Shown in pieces: positions 8,939 to 18,036 of a DNA stretch of 43,012 bases. The stretch comes from Methanobrevibacter oralis (lineage in GTDB: Archaea > Methanobacteriota > Methanobacteria > Methanobacteriales > Methanobacteriaceae). The stretch covers positions 1 through 43,012 of the forward strand of contig NZ_LWMU01000044.1 in the NCBI RefSeq assembly GCF_001639275.1, given 5' to 3'. Made by a program: the position numbers and the translations under genes. The notes beneath the pieces are model-generated. The model was given only the letters and a program-made list of their open reading frames with translations. It did not search any database and was not told where the DNA came from. Every line of letters starts with the position of its first letter. Position 1 is the stretch's first letter.

Positions 8939-9646
8939 CTAATATAAATGACTGTTTCTTTTTGAATAAATTAAACCTATTATTAATAACACTACAAACA
9001 CAACAACAAGTACAATTAAAGTATTAATTGATGATATTGTCATTGGATCCATTGTATTTGAAAGCATTTCTGCAATATTTGGAAGAAATAGTGAAGATAA
9101 TAAGAAATATATCCCTAAAAAGAACATAAAATTACCTAAAACAATTGGATAAGGTTTATTTATTAATTTTACAAAATAATTTGATGCAAAATAAGTTACA
9201 ATAATCGTTATAACCAATGCTGCTGCAACATAAACACTTAAATTAATTGCTCCAAGACCAACCGTTGGAGCAACAAGTAAAATACTTATAATAATTGAAC
9301 CAAAACAACATGGACACGGTGCAACAATTGCCATACAAGTTGCTGCTGAGGTATTTCTTTCATGAACTTTATATTCCCTAATTGTAAAAATACCTGCTAA
9401 AATCATTATAACCGCCATGATTAAAAAAAATTCAAAATTATGAGCATAAATAAATTCTGTAATTTCATTTGTAAAATATGAGGAAATCCAAGCTAAAACT
9501 AAAACTCCCCCTCCATAACCAACAGATACCACTGCTAAATATTTTTTAGAGAAATTAGCTAGCCCTGTTGCAAGACCTAATTTCACACCAAATATCAATA
9601 CTGCAGCAAGTATTCCTAACTGCCATAATGCACTAATAACATCCAT
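8939..9646 (-). CDS. DUF2162 polytopic membrane protein, putative transporter
   Basis: This 235-residue protein has about six or seven membrane helices and belongs to DUF2162, a family annotated as putative membrane transporters and with no assigned substrate. Four cysteines are striking: C104 in SAATCMAIV and the PCPCCFGS motif (C111, C113, C114) at the start of a membrane helix, a plausible soft-metal site. The ATG follows a strong AAAGGAGGAATT RBS. It lies 99 bp behind the CobN-like gene and 8 bp before the ExbB-like gene. The association with a CobN-like protein makes nickel or cobalt transport the natural guess, unproven. Confidence 0.85.
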   Translation of the reverse strand: MDVISALWQLGILAAVLIFGVKLGLATGLANFSKKYLAVVSVGYGGGVLVLAWISSYFTNEITEFIYAHNFEFFLIMAVIMILAGIFTIREYKVHERNTSAATCMAIVAPCPCCFGSIIISILLVAPTVGLGAINLSVYVAAALVITIIVTYFASNYFVKLINKPYPIVLGNFMFFLGIYFLLSSLFLPNIAEMLSNTMDPMTISSINTLIVLVVVFVVLLIIGLIYSKRNSHLY

Positions 9647-9664
9647 ATAATTCCTCCTTTCATA

Positions 9665-9707
9665 TAAGCTTTCAAAACAATATTTTATTTACTCTTTTCA
9701 AAGCTTA
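9665..9707 (-). promoter_or_regulatory. Inverted repeat upstream of the DUF2162 gene
   Basis: TAAGCTTT (9665-9672) and AAAGCTTA (9700-9707) are an 8-bp inverted repeat bracketing an AT-rich stretch just upstream of the RBS of the DUF2162 gene. It may be an operator or a leader structure. An independent promoter here would let the two downstream genes be made separately from the giant CobN-like gene. Confidence 0.35.
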
Positions 9708-9717
9708 AATAAATAAA

Positions 9718-9747
9718 AAAAATGTTGAAACAATATTCAACATTTTT
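9718..9747 (-). terminator. Strong hairpin at the end of the CobN-like gene
   Basis: A perfect 12-bp stem, AAAAATGTTGAA (9718-9729) and TTCAACATTTTT (9736-9747), has a 6-base loop and overlaps the TAA at 9746-9748. On the minus strand it ends in a T-run. It looks like an intrinsic terminator or attenuator between the CobN-like gene and the DUF2162/ExbB pair, which could lower expression of the downstream genes relative to the surface protein. Confidence 0.65.
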
Positions 9748-12700
9748 ATAACTCATCAAAAATTGAATCGAAGTCAAACTCAAACTCCTCATCAGAATTT
9801 TCATTATTAGACCTTCCTCTAATATAACCAACCCCAATGATTAATACTAAGCATAAAACTCCTAATACTGCTAAAATTGATAGACCAGTTTCAGAAGCTG
9901 ATTTTGAAACAACTGGATTTAGTTCACTAGCTTTTTTACCATCTTGTGACTCACTACCATCATCTCCAACACTTGCACCATTAGATGCTGCTGAATCAGA
10001 TGCTACATCAACACCAACGCCTAAATTAGAATTAGATATATCACCTGAACCAGAATTTTGTTTATCACTAGAAGATGCATGATTTGATTTGTAAGTAGTT
10101 GTTGCATTAGAACCATCTTGTGGATTAGGAGTTGATGGATCCTTTGGATTATTTGTATTAGGATTTGTTGGATTTGTTGAAGCATTTAAAAATACTGGAT
10201 TTTTAGTAGCTTCATAAAGTTTTGGTAGCAATTTTGCAAGCATATCAGGATTAACATAATTTATAGCCCACTGCATCATTGCAATATTACCACAACTACA
10301 ATCACAACATGCAACTCCATTTTGAACAGTTGCTTGAGCCCAAGTATTTGCAATATCTCTTATTGTAGCTTCATCTGTTTTCCAATATCCTTCTGATATT
10401 GCAGTTAACATTGTTCCACTCATGGAAATAAGAGAATAAGCATTGTTTCCTGATTGCAGCCATTTTTTAACGCCTAAACCATATTTATCCTTATAGTAAG
10501 TATCATAAATCTTATTCCACAAATCATTGGGTACTGCTGAAGGTCTTGTAACTTGCCAACCAAACAAATTGGTTACAAATTTATTTGAAATATAACGAGC
10601 TCCACTATACCCTTCTTTCATCATACCTTTAATCCATTCTGGATTATCATATCTTGCGGATATTTCTTTATTCAATACATTTTCAAGTGATGCAATATAA
10701 GGATTTGAAGTATCAGCATACATCAACACGTTCATTTTAGGAGTTTTACCAGATATATTAGCTACTGTCATTGAAAGACCTCCCCAATAATCAAAGAAGT
10801 CATCATTATCTAAGACACCATATTGATTGGTGTTGCGACTAACAACAATTGTATCTGCATTAGATAGTGCTCTTAAAAATACTAAAGGATTTGTATCTCC
10901 CCAATAATTTCTAGAATACATATTACCCATTCTTCCTAAATAGAAATTAGCTAATTCATCAGTATTATTCCATGTCCATGACATAGATACTAATTTAGAT
11001 ATTCCAGCACCATAATCTCCATTTGGAGGTGCAAATATACGAGTAATTGCACATTCACCTGCATAGCTTTCATTATAACCTATACTTAAATAAAATAAAC
11101 AATCTTCAATCCAATGTTTTGCAACATAATTATATTTTAAAGGCTCAGAAGATGCTCCTTGATAGTTGATTCCTTCCATTACATATGTTAAAGCATTTTT
11201 AAGTTTAGAACCATATTCACTATTCATTAAAGTTGAATTTTTAATAATAGATAAATATGACCTAGCTAATGTCATTCTATAAGCATTATCTAAAAGAATA
11301 GCCTGATAAGAAAACAAATCTCTAAATAAACCACTTGTAACTACAGATACATCAATCCTTCTATGTGCCCATCCAACAGGTCTTACCAAATCATTTAAAG
11401 GAACAACTTCAGGAAAAGCTTCTACTTTCATACCAGTTACATATCCCTCATCATCAACACCTGCAGATGATGAATTATGCCATTTTGGTTTCATACCAAG
11501 TAAATATAAAACAACAGATACTAAAGTACCATTATCTCTTGCAGTTTCAACACACCAGATACCCATGATTATTTTTTCTGTTTCATCATCAAGATCACTT
11601 AATGTTAATAATGCAAGAATCTTTGCATAATTATATGCGGCCATAGTTGGAAGCTCAGCAGATTGATCTTGAAACATATTATCTCCAGTTGGAAGAATAC
11701 TTGGTGTAGCTATTAAATCTCCACCACCACCAACTTGAATATACTTACCATTTAAACCATTGATAAAAGAATTTAACTCACTTGAAATACTTTCATCAAT
11801 TAGATTAATATAAAATTTAGCAAGATTAAGGCAAGCAAACAACTCGGCAGAATCTATATCTAACACTCGATATATAACACTGGCATCAGCATAAACTAAA
11901 GCTTTACAAATATCATGTGATTTATTTAAAATAAATTCCCTCTCTAATGGAGATAAGTCAATATAATTTTTTGAGTAATAATGATTTGAAAGAGCTTTAA
12001 AAAGATTTGTTCTTCCTGCATTATTATCCATGTCAAAATCATGTGAAATCATAGCTGAAACGGTATTTGCAACATCCTCATCATTCCAAGGTTCTCCTAT
12101 TGCATGAAGACCCAATGGATGAAGAGTATTCTGTATATCCTTAAGGAATGTAATTGTACCTTTAATTACATCATCATTACTTAAATTATTAAATTTATTT
12201 AAAGATAAACCAAAAGCAGGATAATATAAGTTTTTAATAATCAAATCTCTTAAATCATTGGCTAAAACTTCTTTTAATGCCTCATTAAATGTGTTTTCAT
12301 ACTCATTCACAATATTTGCTGCAACAGTTAAATTGCCATATAAGTGAGTGTAGGCCATGGGTGAAGTTAAATGAGAAATCAACACTGCAAAACCTCTTCT
12401 TTTCGCCTGAAGTGCTTCTCCTAAACCATCAGTAATATAGAAATATAACTGTGGAACATCCCCAACAACAATAGAACCATAATCATTGTAAGAAAGTAAA
12501 ATTTCTTTACCAGGTAACCATTCATGAGTTCCATGTCTTCCAACAAAAACCATTGCATTTGAATAATATTTTTGCATATAATAAAATGCTGCTAAGTATT
12601 GATGAGTAGGTGCAACGGCTGTACAATGATAAAGATTTTCAATATCAGCTTCCCATCCTCTTTGAGGTTCGGGGGCTACAAATATATTACCAAAAGTTAA

Positions 12701-14824
12701 ACCTGGAATAACAAAATAGTTTTCACCATCCTTATTAACCGTCATAACATTACCTGGTGCTTCTCCCCAACCATTTAATCCTGAAATATTAAGTGATTTA
12801 AATTCATCATAATGCCCTAAAAAGACATCGTAATCCTTTTTTAGTCCACTGTTTACATATTTTTTTAAACTATCTACAATATTTTTTAAAACATTAACGC
12901 CACTTGCAGTTTTATTTTCAGGTAAAAGTGCAACTATTTGATTGTACCAGTCATCAATTGATTTTCCAATAGTTAAAGTATAATTAAGCTCAACAGCTCT
13001 TTTTGTAAGCTCTGCAATATATGCAACAGGCCCTTCAGATACTTGTAATTTAACAATGTCATCTAAAGAGTTATACCAATTTACATATTCATTAACTGGT
13101 AAAAGAGTTATGCCCGGTTGATTAGCTAGTTTTTCAAGCTCCCCTGGAGCCCAATTAGCTACATTAATACCGCATCTAATCATCATATCCTCTAATGTTG
13201 ATACATTAGTTGGTAATTCCCCAACATTATAACCAGCACTTTTTAAAGTATAAAGTAAATTGTAAATACTTACTATTGAATCTAAATAACTTGAACCAAT
13301 ATTTTGTTTACCTGGAGGGTAATTATAGTATACAATTGATAAAACTTTCTCATCATTACTTAAATATCTTAAATCAACCCAAGAATCAATCCTGTCAGTT
13401 AATAAATCAATATTTTTCATAAATGGAAGAAAATCATTAACACATGCCCCAGTATAATTAGATATTAAATTATAAATTCCTCCAACAAATGTTGCATCAA
13501 AAATACCTTGTGTTTCGGCAATTGTTACATGCCACCATTTATCACTCATTGTTGTAGTTAGTCCAGAAGAACCTAACTCCCAATTTTCATTAGAAACATA
13601 ATCTGAGTGAACTGCTCTAAAAACAGGAACGCCTGCTTTTTCAAAGAAATGTGTAGTGTTTGCAAAGAATTCACCTCCAACACCATAAGCAACCATCGAC
13701 ACAATTGCATCAACATAAATATCATAATTACTTGAATTTTTTAAAAATGCATTAATATTTGGGGCATTTGTAAAAGAGTCTACCATTACAGTTAATTGTT
13801 CTTTTTTACCCCCTGCAGCAAAAACTGGAATAATATTATAACCTTTAGATTCAAGTGAATCAATTATAGCATAACAAGTATTTAATTGATGAGATCTAAT
13901 GTACATAGTACTTTCTAATATTCCAATTGTACGATTCTTTGATGGATCAAAAAATTTAGCAATATATTCCTCTAAAGAATACCAGTCATCACGATAAATA
14001 CCATATTCACGATCATTTGTGTAATCTGGCTCTTCATAACTAATATCCACACCTAAAATATTCAATATATATAATATTTGATTTTTTAAATTATCTTTAT
14101 TATGAACATCTTTATAAAGAACTAATTTATTGAATATTGGATTAAATCTTACACCATCACCATTTGTTAAGAAATCATAGATTAAATCATATGAATTTCC
14201 ACGTTTAGTGATAGTAAAATAGTTAATTAATTCATTATTAGTAAAACCATCGAATATTCTTACATTAGCTATCGTATTATTTCTGATTAAACCAATAGAT
14301 GTTGAAGTAGATGATATTTTACCTGAAGGAGGTTCAAGAATTAAAAATAATTCTTTTTTAGACAAATTAGGATATTTTACAAGAAGACTAGTTAAAACAG
14401 AATCAACATCCGTACTAACCCATTCCCCAATAAAAGCATCTGATTGATTAACTAATCCATATAATTCGCCTTCAGACATGATTTTAACTTGATTACCGCT
14501 CCTAACAATTAAATTAACATTATTCAAACCACTATCAATTAACTCACGAGAAGCAGCATCAAGGATATTAGTTCCTGGAGAATCACTAACTAAAAATATT
14601 GTTTTAGGTTTAGGATTATGACTACTAACTACACCAGTATTATCATTTAAAGTTAAATCACAATTAGAGTTATCACATCTTTCAATTTCAGAAATTTCAA
14701 AATCGTTCTTTGTAATATTTGTTTCATTTAAATCTTCAGCAAATGTTGTAGATATTGAAAATGATACTACAAATATCAAAAAAATCAAAAATATTGATAA
14801 TTTCCTATTTTTTAATTTTCGCAT
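9746..14824 (-). CDS. Secreted, membrane-anchored CobN-like chelatase-family protein
   Basis: This is a 1692-residue member of the CobN/ChlH (BchH) family, the large subunit type of cobalto- and magnesium-chelatases. It is unusual because it has a signal peptide (MRKLKNRK then a hydrophobic core to STTFAED). It also has a Ser/Asn/Gly-rich spacer (about 1550-1645), a single C-terminal membrane helix (about 1648-1667) and a short acidic tail, so the chelatase part faces outside. The core shows RHGTHEWLPGKEILLS near residue 770, a family hallmark. Residues 1506-1511 are the cysteine cluster CCDCSC. Methanogens insert cobalt and nickel with small CbiX/CfbA enzymes, so a canonical B12 role is unlikely. 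Linked DUF2162 and ExbB-like genes suggest surface capture of metal or a tetrapyrrole (inference). RBS: GGGAG. Confidence 0.88.
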   Translation of the reverse strand: MRKLKNRKLSIFLIFLIFVVSFSISTTFAEDLNETNITKNDFEISEIERCDNSNCDLTLNDNTGVVSSHNPKPKTIFLVSDSPGTNILDAASRELIDSGLNNVNLIVRSGNQVKIMSEGELYGLVNQSDAFIGEWVSTDVDSVLTSLLVKYPNLSKKELFLILEPPSGKISSTSTSIGLIRNNTIANVRIFDGFTNNELINYFTITKRGNSYDLIYDFLTNGDGVRFNPIFNKLVLYKDVHNKDNLKNQILYILNILGVDISYEEPDYTNDREYGIYRDDWYSLEEYIAKFFDPSKNRTIGILESTMYIRSHQLNTCYAIIDSLESKGYNIIPVFAAGGKKEQLTVMVDSFTNAPNINAFLKNSSNYDIYVDAIVSMVAYGVGGEFFANTTHFFEKAGVPVFRAVHSDYVSNENWELGSSGLTTTMSDKWWHVTIAETQGIFDATFVGGIYNLISNYTGACVNDFLPFMKNIDLLTDRIDSWVDLRYLSNDEKVLSIVYYNYPPGKQNIGSSYLDSIVSIYNLLYTLKSAGYNVGELPTNVSTLEDMMIRCGINVANWAPGELEKLANQPGITLLPVNEYVNWYNSLDDIVKLQVSEGPVAYIAELTKRAVELNYTLTIGKSIDDWYNQIVALLPENKTASGVNVLKNIVDSLKKYVNSGLKKDYDVFLGHYDEFKSLNISGLNGWGEAPGNVMTVNKDGENYFVIPGLTFGNIFVAPEPQRGWEADIENLYHCTAVAPTHQYLAAFYYMQKYYSNAMVFVGRHGTHEWLPGKEILLSYNDYGSIVVGDVPQLYFYITDGLGEALQAKRRGFAVLISHLTSPMAYTHLYGNLTVAANIVNEYENTFNEALKEVLANDLRDLIIKNLYYPAFGLSLNKFNNLSNDDVIKGTITFLKDIQNTLHPLGLHAIGEPWNDEDVANTVSAMISHDFDMDNNAGRTNLFKALSNHYYSKNYIDLSPLEREFILNKSHDICKALVYADASVIYRVLDIDSAELFACLNLAKFYINLIDESISSELNSFINGLNGKYIQVGGGGDLIATPSILPTGDNMFQDQSAELPTMAAYNYAKILALLTLSDLDDETEKIIMGIWCVETARDNGTLVSVVLYLLGMKPKWHNSSSAGVDDEGYVTGMKVEAFPEVVPLNDLVRPVGWAHRRIDVSVVTSGLFRDLFSYQAILLDNAYRMTLARSYLSIIKNSTLMNSEYGSKLKNALTYVMEGINYQGASSEPLKYNYVAKHWIEDCLFYLSIGYNESYAGECAITRIFAPPNGDYGAGISKLVSMSWTWNNTDELANFYLGRMGNMYSRNYWGDTNPLVFLRALSNADTIVVSRNTNQYGVLDNDDFFDYWGGLSMTVANISGKTPKMNVLMYADTSNPYIASLENVLNKEISARYDNPEWIKGMMKEGYSGARYISNKFVTNLFGWQVTRPSAVPNDLWNKIYDTYYKDKYGLGVKKWLQSGNNAYSLISMSGTMLTAISEGYWKTDEATIRDIANTWAQATVQNGVACCDCSCGNIAMMQWAINYVNPDMLAKLLPKLYEATKNPVFLNASTNPTNPNTNNPKDPSTPNPQDGSNATTTYKSNHASSSDKQNSGSGDISNSNLGVGVDVASDSAASNGASVGDDGSESQDGKKASELNPVVSKSASETGLSILAVLGVLCLVLIIGVGYIRGRSNNENSDEEFEFDFDSIFDEL

Positions 14825-14856
14825 TTAATTAATCTCCCAATTAATTAAGATAATAA

Positions 14857-14920
14857 ATTCAAAAATTGAATAATATTACCTAATTACCTATTTAATTAAA
14901 ATAATTAATAAATATATTTA
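14857..14920 (-). promoter_or_regulatory. Promoter and operator-like palindrome of the CobN-like gene
   Basis: On the minus strand a TATA-like AAATATATTTA (about 14909-14920) is followed by a direct repeat pair (plus strand ATTACCTAATTACCTA, 14875-14890). After that comes a perfect palindrome ATTCAA-AAA-TTGAAT (14857-14871), 33 bp before the ATG. The same half-sites flank the start region of the DUF3344 gene. The role as an operator is inference. Confidence 0.45.
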
Positions 14921-14973
14921 AAGTATTACTAAACAAAAATATATTAAAAAAAAGTATTACTGTATAAAAAAAT

Positions 14974-14997
14974 AATAGAAGTTAAATAACTTCTATT
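14974..14997 (-). terminator. Hairpin at the stop of the DUF3344 gene
   Basis: The arms AATAGAAGTTA (14974-14984) and TAACTTCTATT (14987-14997) form an 11-bp stem that covers the TAG at 14993-14995. On the minus strand T-rich sequence follows. It separates the DUF3344 transcript from the CobN-like gene, which has its own promoter. Confidence 0.65.
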
Positions 14998-17863
14998 TTC
15001 TAATTTTAATTGTATTTTTAATAGTTGATTTACCATAAATGGATTTTATTATGTATTTACCAACTTTTAAGTTTTTAATTTTTAGAGTAGCTATTCCTTT
15101 ATTATTGGTTTTTACTTTATAGGTTTTACCTTTGATTTTAAAAGTAATTTTTTTACCTTTAACAACTTTACCTTTAGAATTAACTAATTTAGCAGAAAAC
15201 ATAGTTACTTTTGATTTTTTCTTTGATATGTTTTTAGCTGTTAAGACTGGTTTTACCTTAATACTATTTTTAACACTTAATTTTTCATAAGTAGCTTTGA
15301 TTTTATAGGTTCCTGGCTTTAAATCGACTTTAAACTTAGCATATCCGTTTTTATCTGTTTTAACATTTTTTGATATTTTACCAATAGTAAATTTAACAAA
15401 TTTATTTGAAAGAACTTTTCCATCATCTCCAAATAGTCTTACTTGATAATATTTACCAGCACCAAAATACATTGAAATATCTTTATTGTTTGTTAATTTA
15501 GCTAGTGATTTAACAATAATATTATTTACAATACTTTGAGGATTATAATTAATTGAACCATCATAAGAAACTTCAATAATATATCTACCAACTTTAAAGT
15601 CTTTTAGATTTAATATAACTTTTCCATCACTATCAGTAGTAAAGTTTGAAGATATGCCATTAACTAAAATTGAAATAACTTTATTAACCAATGGAGTACC
15701 ATTAGAATCCTTCAATGTAACAGAATATACTTTGTTTTCACCACAATTCATAGTAATATCATCAGCTATTAATGAAGTGTTTATTTTAGGAGCAATTGTT
15801 AAAACAATCATTTGTTGTAATGCTAAGATAGTGCCTCTTGTTGAAATAAAACTAACTTTGTTAGTTGAATCAATAATATCAGTCACATCCCCAATGAAAC
15901 ATTTAGTTGTTTTAGAGCTGCTTCCATTCCAAACATTTTCATAAAATCTGCCATTAAATTTTAAACTTCCTTTATTTTTATTTGCACAACTAGCAAATGC
16001 ATACCACATTGCTTTTTCAAAATTAACATCTGCAATACTAATTACATTTGTAGAATTTACAGGTCTTTTTGCAACATTACCTATATTGTATGCAAGTAAA
16101 TCAGCACCATTTCCAATTGAAATTAATTTTAAAGTATTACTATTGGTTAAGTTATAAAGTGTAATTAAAGTGGATGGATAAAATGCAGTCAAACCAGAAG
16201 ATTTATTTAAAACAAGAGTATTATTACCAACATTAATCAAATCTGTAACATTATAAATAATAATACCATAACGGAATTGACCCCATACACCAAGATTTGA
16301 TTGATCACGATAACGGCCAACAAAACGATCATTAATATCAACATTATTAAATGTTAAATTAAATGCTGGAAAACCATCATTGGTGTCAATTGGTGTTTTA
16401 TCCCAATTATATGAAATATATAAGAATACATCAGTAATTGTGGCATTTTCAGGCAAGTGTAAATTAAATATTGTATTTCCACCCTCAGAAATACCATCAA
16501 AATAAGAACCATTAATGTTTATATTAACATCACCTGTAATCAGTTTATTAAAACTAAATTCTAAACCTCCCCCAGGATAAGCCAAGTCTTTACCTAAATA
16601 CCCATTATATAAAACAGGAACTTTAATGGAACCGTAACCAATTAAAATACCATTTTCATAAATATTTACTGTATAATTGACTTTTGTATTATTAGCACCG
16701 TTAACAGTTGTCTCATTAATTGGGCGAATTGTAGGATCAACAATGGTCACACTAGACATATTACTATACAAATCAACTTCATTAGTTGCAACAACTTTAC
16801 CATCAACTAATAATTCAATAGTATAACTACCATTTTTATTAACATCAATATTAGCAGTAATGGTATTATTAACACCAGCATAACAAGCTCCATCACCACC
16901 AGTATATTCGGTAGCCACTTCGGAAACAATAACACCATTATTTTTTTCAAGAGTTAACAAAGATAAAACATTTTTTAAAGATGCACCATATCCTCCAACA
17001 CCTGCTTTATAAAAAACTATTGAATCTTGACCTGGAATATACATATCAGAAGCATCCCATTCATGATATTTATAATACGGCCCACTTACAACATCACCAA
17101 TTAAAACTTCATTATTGAACTTATATGTTGCATCAGTACTTGAAAGAATAACATTTCTTAAAATAGCTTTATTGAATTTGTTTTCAATATTACTTGTGGC
17201 AAAAGATGTGGTTAAATTATTTTTTGTATATGTTTGGCCTGAATTAATCCAATAATGAATAACATCAGAGTCACCATCATCATAAGCAATAATTAATGCC
17301 AACCATTTAATTCTACCATCAAAATCATAATCATCAAGTTCAGAGGTGTCTAATTCAAATTTTAATGAAGTGCCATTAAAATTTTTTAACATATCAGTTA
17401 AATTATAGTACATTTCATAATCAGAGTACACCTTTGTTGTATGATTATTAATTATATAAACAGTACCATCAGTACTACCGCTATTAGAAATTAAATCTTC
17501 ACTAAAAAGCAATTCACCATTGAACTTAATATCTGCATGTGCCCCATAATTAGATTGAGCACTACCCGAATAGACATTTGCATATAAATTTGCTGATACA
17601 ATTTTTGCATTAGATGGAACATCATATGTAATTTCAGAGTGTTCAGTCCAGCTATGTTGGTCAATTAACACAACACCACCAGAAACCGAACCCGAATCTA
17701 TGGTTTTCATATTGTTATTGTTATTACCACTTAAAATTTCAGATGAATCATCTAAATCAGACGAAAGAGTATCATTAATAGAATCATTAGCAGATACACA
17801 GCCTATTGAAAGTACAATAATGAAACTTAAACAAATTATATATATAATCGATTTATTCTTCAT
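14993..17863 (-). CDS. Secreted DUF3344 surface protein with Ig-like C-terminal repeats
   Basis: This is a 956-residue exported protein with a signal peptide MKNKSIIY...SIGCVSAND. DUF3344-type beta-rich domains occur twice, about residues 60-330 (SEITYDVPSNAKIVSANLYA, IKWLALIIAYDD) and 395-690 (NATITDVFLYISYNWDKTP). They are separated by a CARDB-like segment with SYTIELLVDGKVVATNEV. Three Ig-like repeats of the (N/T)DKNGYAKFKVDLKPGTYKI kind fill the C-terminus, which is lysine-rich and strongly basic, with no membrane anchor. Charge attachment to the cell wall is plausible. Function unknown; possibly ligand binding or adhesion. It precedes the CobN-like gene on the same strand with its own terminator. 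RBS: AAAGGATG. Confidence 0.85.
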   Translation of the reverse strand: MKNKSIIYIICLSFIIVLSIGCVSANDSINDTLSSDLDDSSEILSGNNNNNMKTIDSGSVSGGVVLIDQHSWTEHSEITYDVPSNAKIVSANLYANVYSGSAQSNYGAHADIKFNGELLFSEDLISNSGSTDGTVYIINNHTTKVYSDYEMYYNLTDMLKNFNGTSLKFELDTSELDDYDFDGRIKWLALIIAYDDGDSDVIHYWINSGQTYTKNNLTTSFATSNIENKFNKAILRNVILSSTDATYKFNNEVLIGDVVSGPYYKYHEWDASDMYIPGQDSIVFYKAGVGGYGASLKNVLSLLTLEKNNGVIVSEVATEYTGGDGACYAGVNNTITANIDVNKNGSYTIELLVDGKVVATNEVDLYSNMSSVTIVDPTIRPINETTVNGANNTKVNYTVNIYENGILIGYGSIKVPVLYNGYLGKDLAYPGGGLEFSFNKLITGDVNININGSYFDGISEGGNTIFNLHLPENATITDVFLYISYNWDKTPIDTNDGFPAFNLTFNNVDINDRFVGRYRDQSNLGVWGQFRYGIIIYNVTDLINVGNNTLVLNKSSGLTAFYPSTLITLYNLTNSNTLKLISIGNGADLLAYNIGNVAKRPVNSTNVISIADVNFEKAMWYAFASCANKNKGSLKFNGRFYENVWNGSSSKTTKCFIGDVTDIIDSTNKVSFISTRGTILALQQMIVLTIAPKINTSLIADDITMNCGENKVYSVTLKDSNGTPLVNKVISILVNGISSNFTTDSDGKVILNLKDFKVGRYIIEVSYDGSINYNPQSIVNNIIVKSLAKLTNNKDISMYFGAGKYYQVRLFGDDGKVLSNKFVKFTIGKISKNVKTDKNGYAKFKVDLKPGTYKIKATYEKLSVKNSIKVKPVLTAKNISKKKSKVTMFSAKLVNSKGKVVKGKKITFKIKGKTYKVKTNNKGIATLKIKNLKVGKYIIKSIYGKSTIKNTIKIRK

Positions 17864-17901
17864 TTAATCATCCTTTTAATTAGTATGCCTTATTTAATTA
17901 A

Positions 17902-17970
17902 TTTTATTCAAGAAAAATTAAATGTGTTGAATAAAAATAAGAATAATAAAACACCTAATATATAATTTAT
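17902..17970 (-). promoter_or_regulatory. Promoter and inverted repeat of the DUF3344 gene
   Basis: A perfect 10-bp inverted repeat, TTTTATTCAA (17902-17911) and TTGAATAAAA (17927-17936), lies 39-73 bp upstream of the ATG. A TATA-like TTATATATTAGG is just upstream (about 17953-17964), so the repeat would straddle the transcription start. It contains the ATTCAA/TTGAAT half-sites also seen before the CobN-like gene. Confidence 0.45.
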
Positions 17971-18036
17971 ACTATAATACTAATAAACGTTTTCTTATTA
18001 CTGAATAGTTAAAAAAATAGAAAAAATTATTACTTT

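Noticed and set aside
9746-14824. Annotation as the cobaltochelatase of cobalamin synthesis
   Set aside because: Signal peptide, surface anchor and lack of CobS/CobT, together with the anaerobic lifestyle, argue against the canonical cytoplasmic role.
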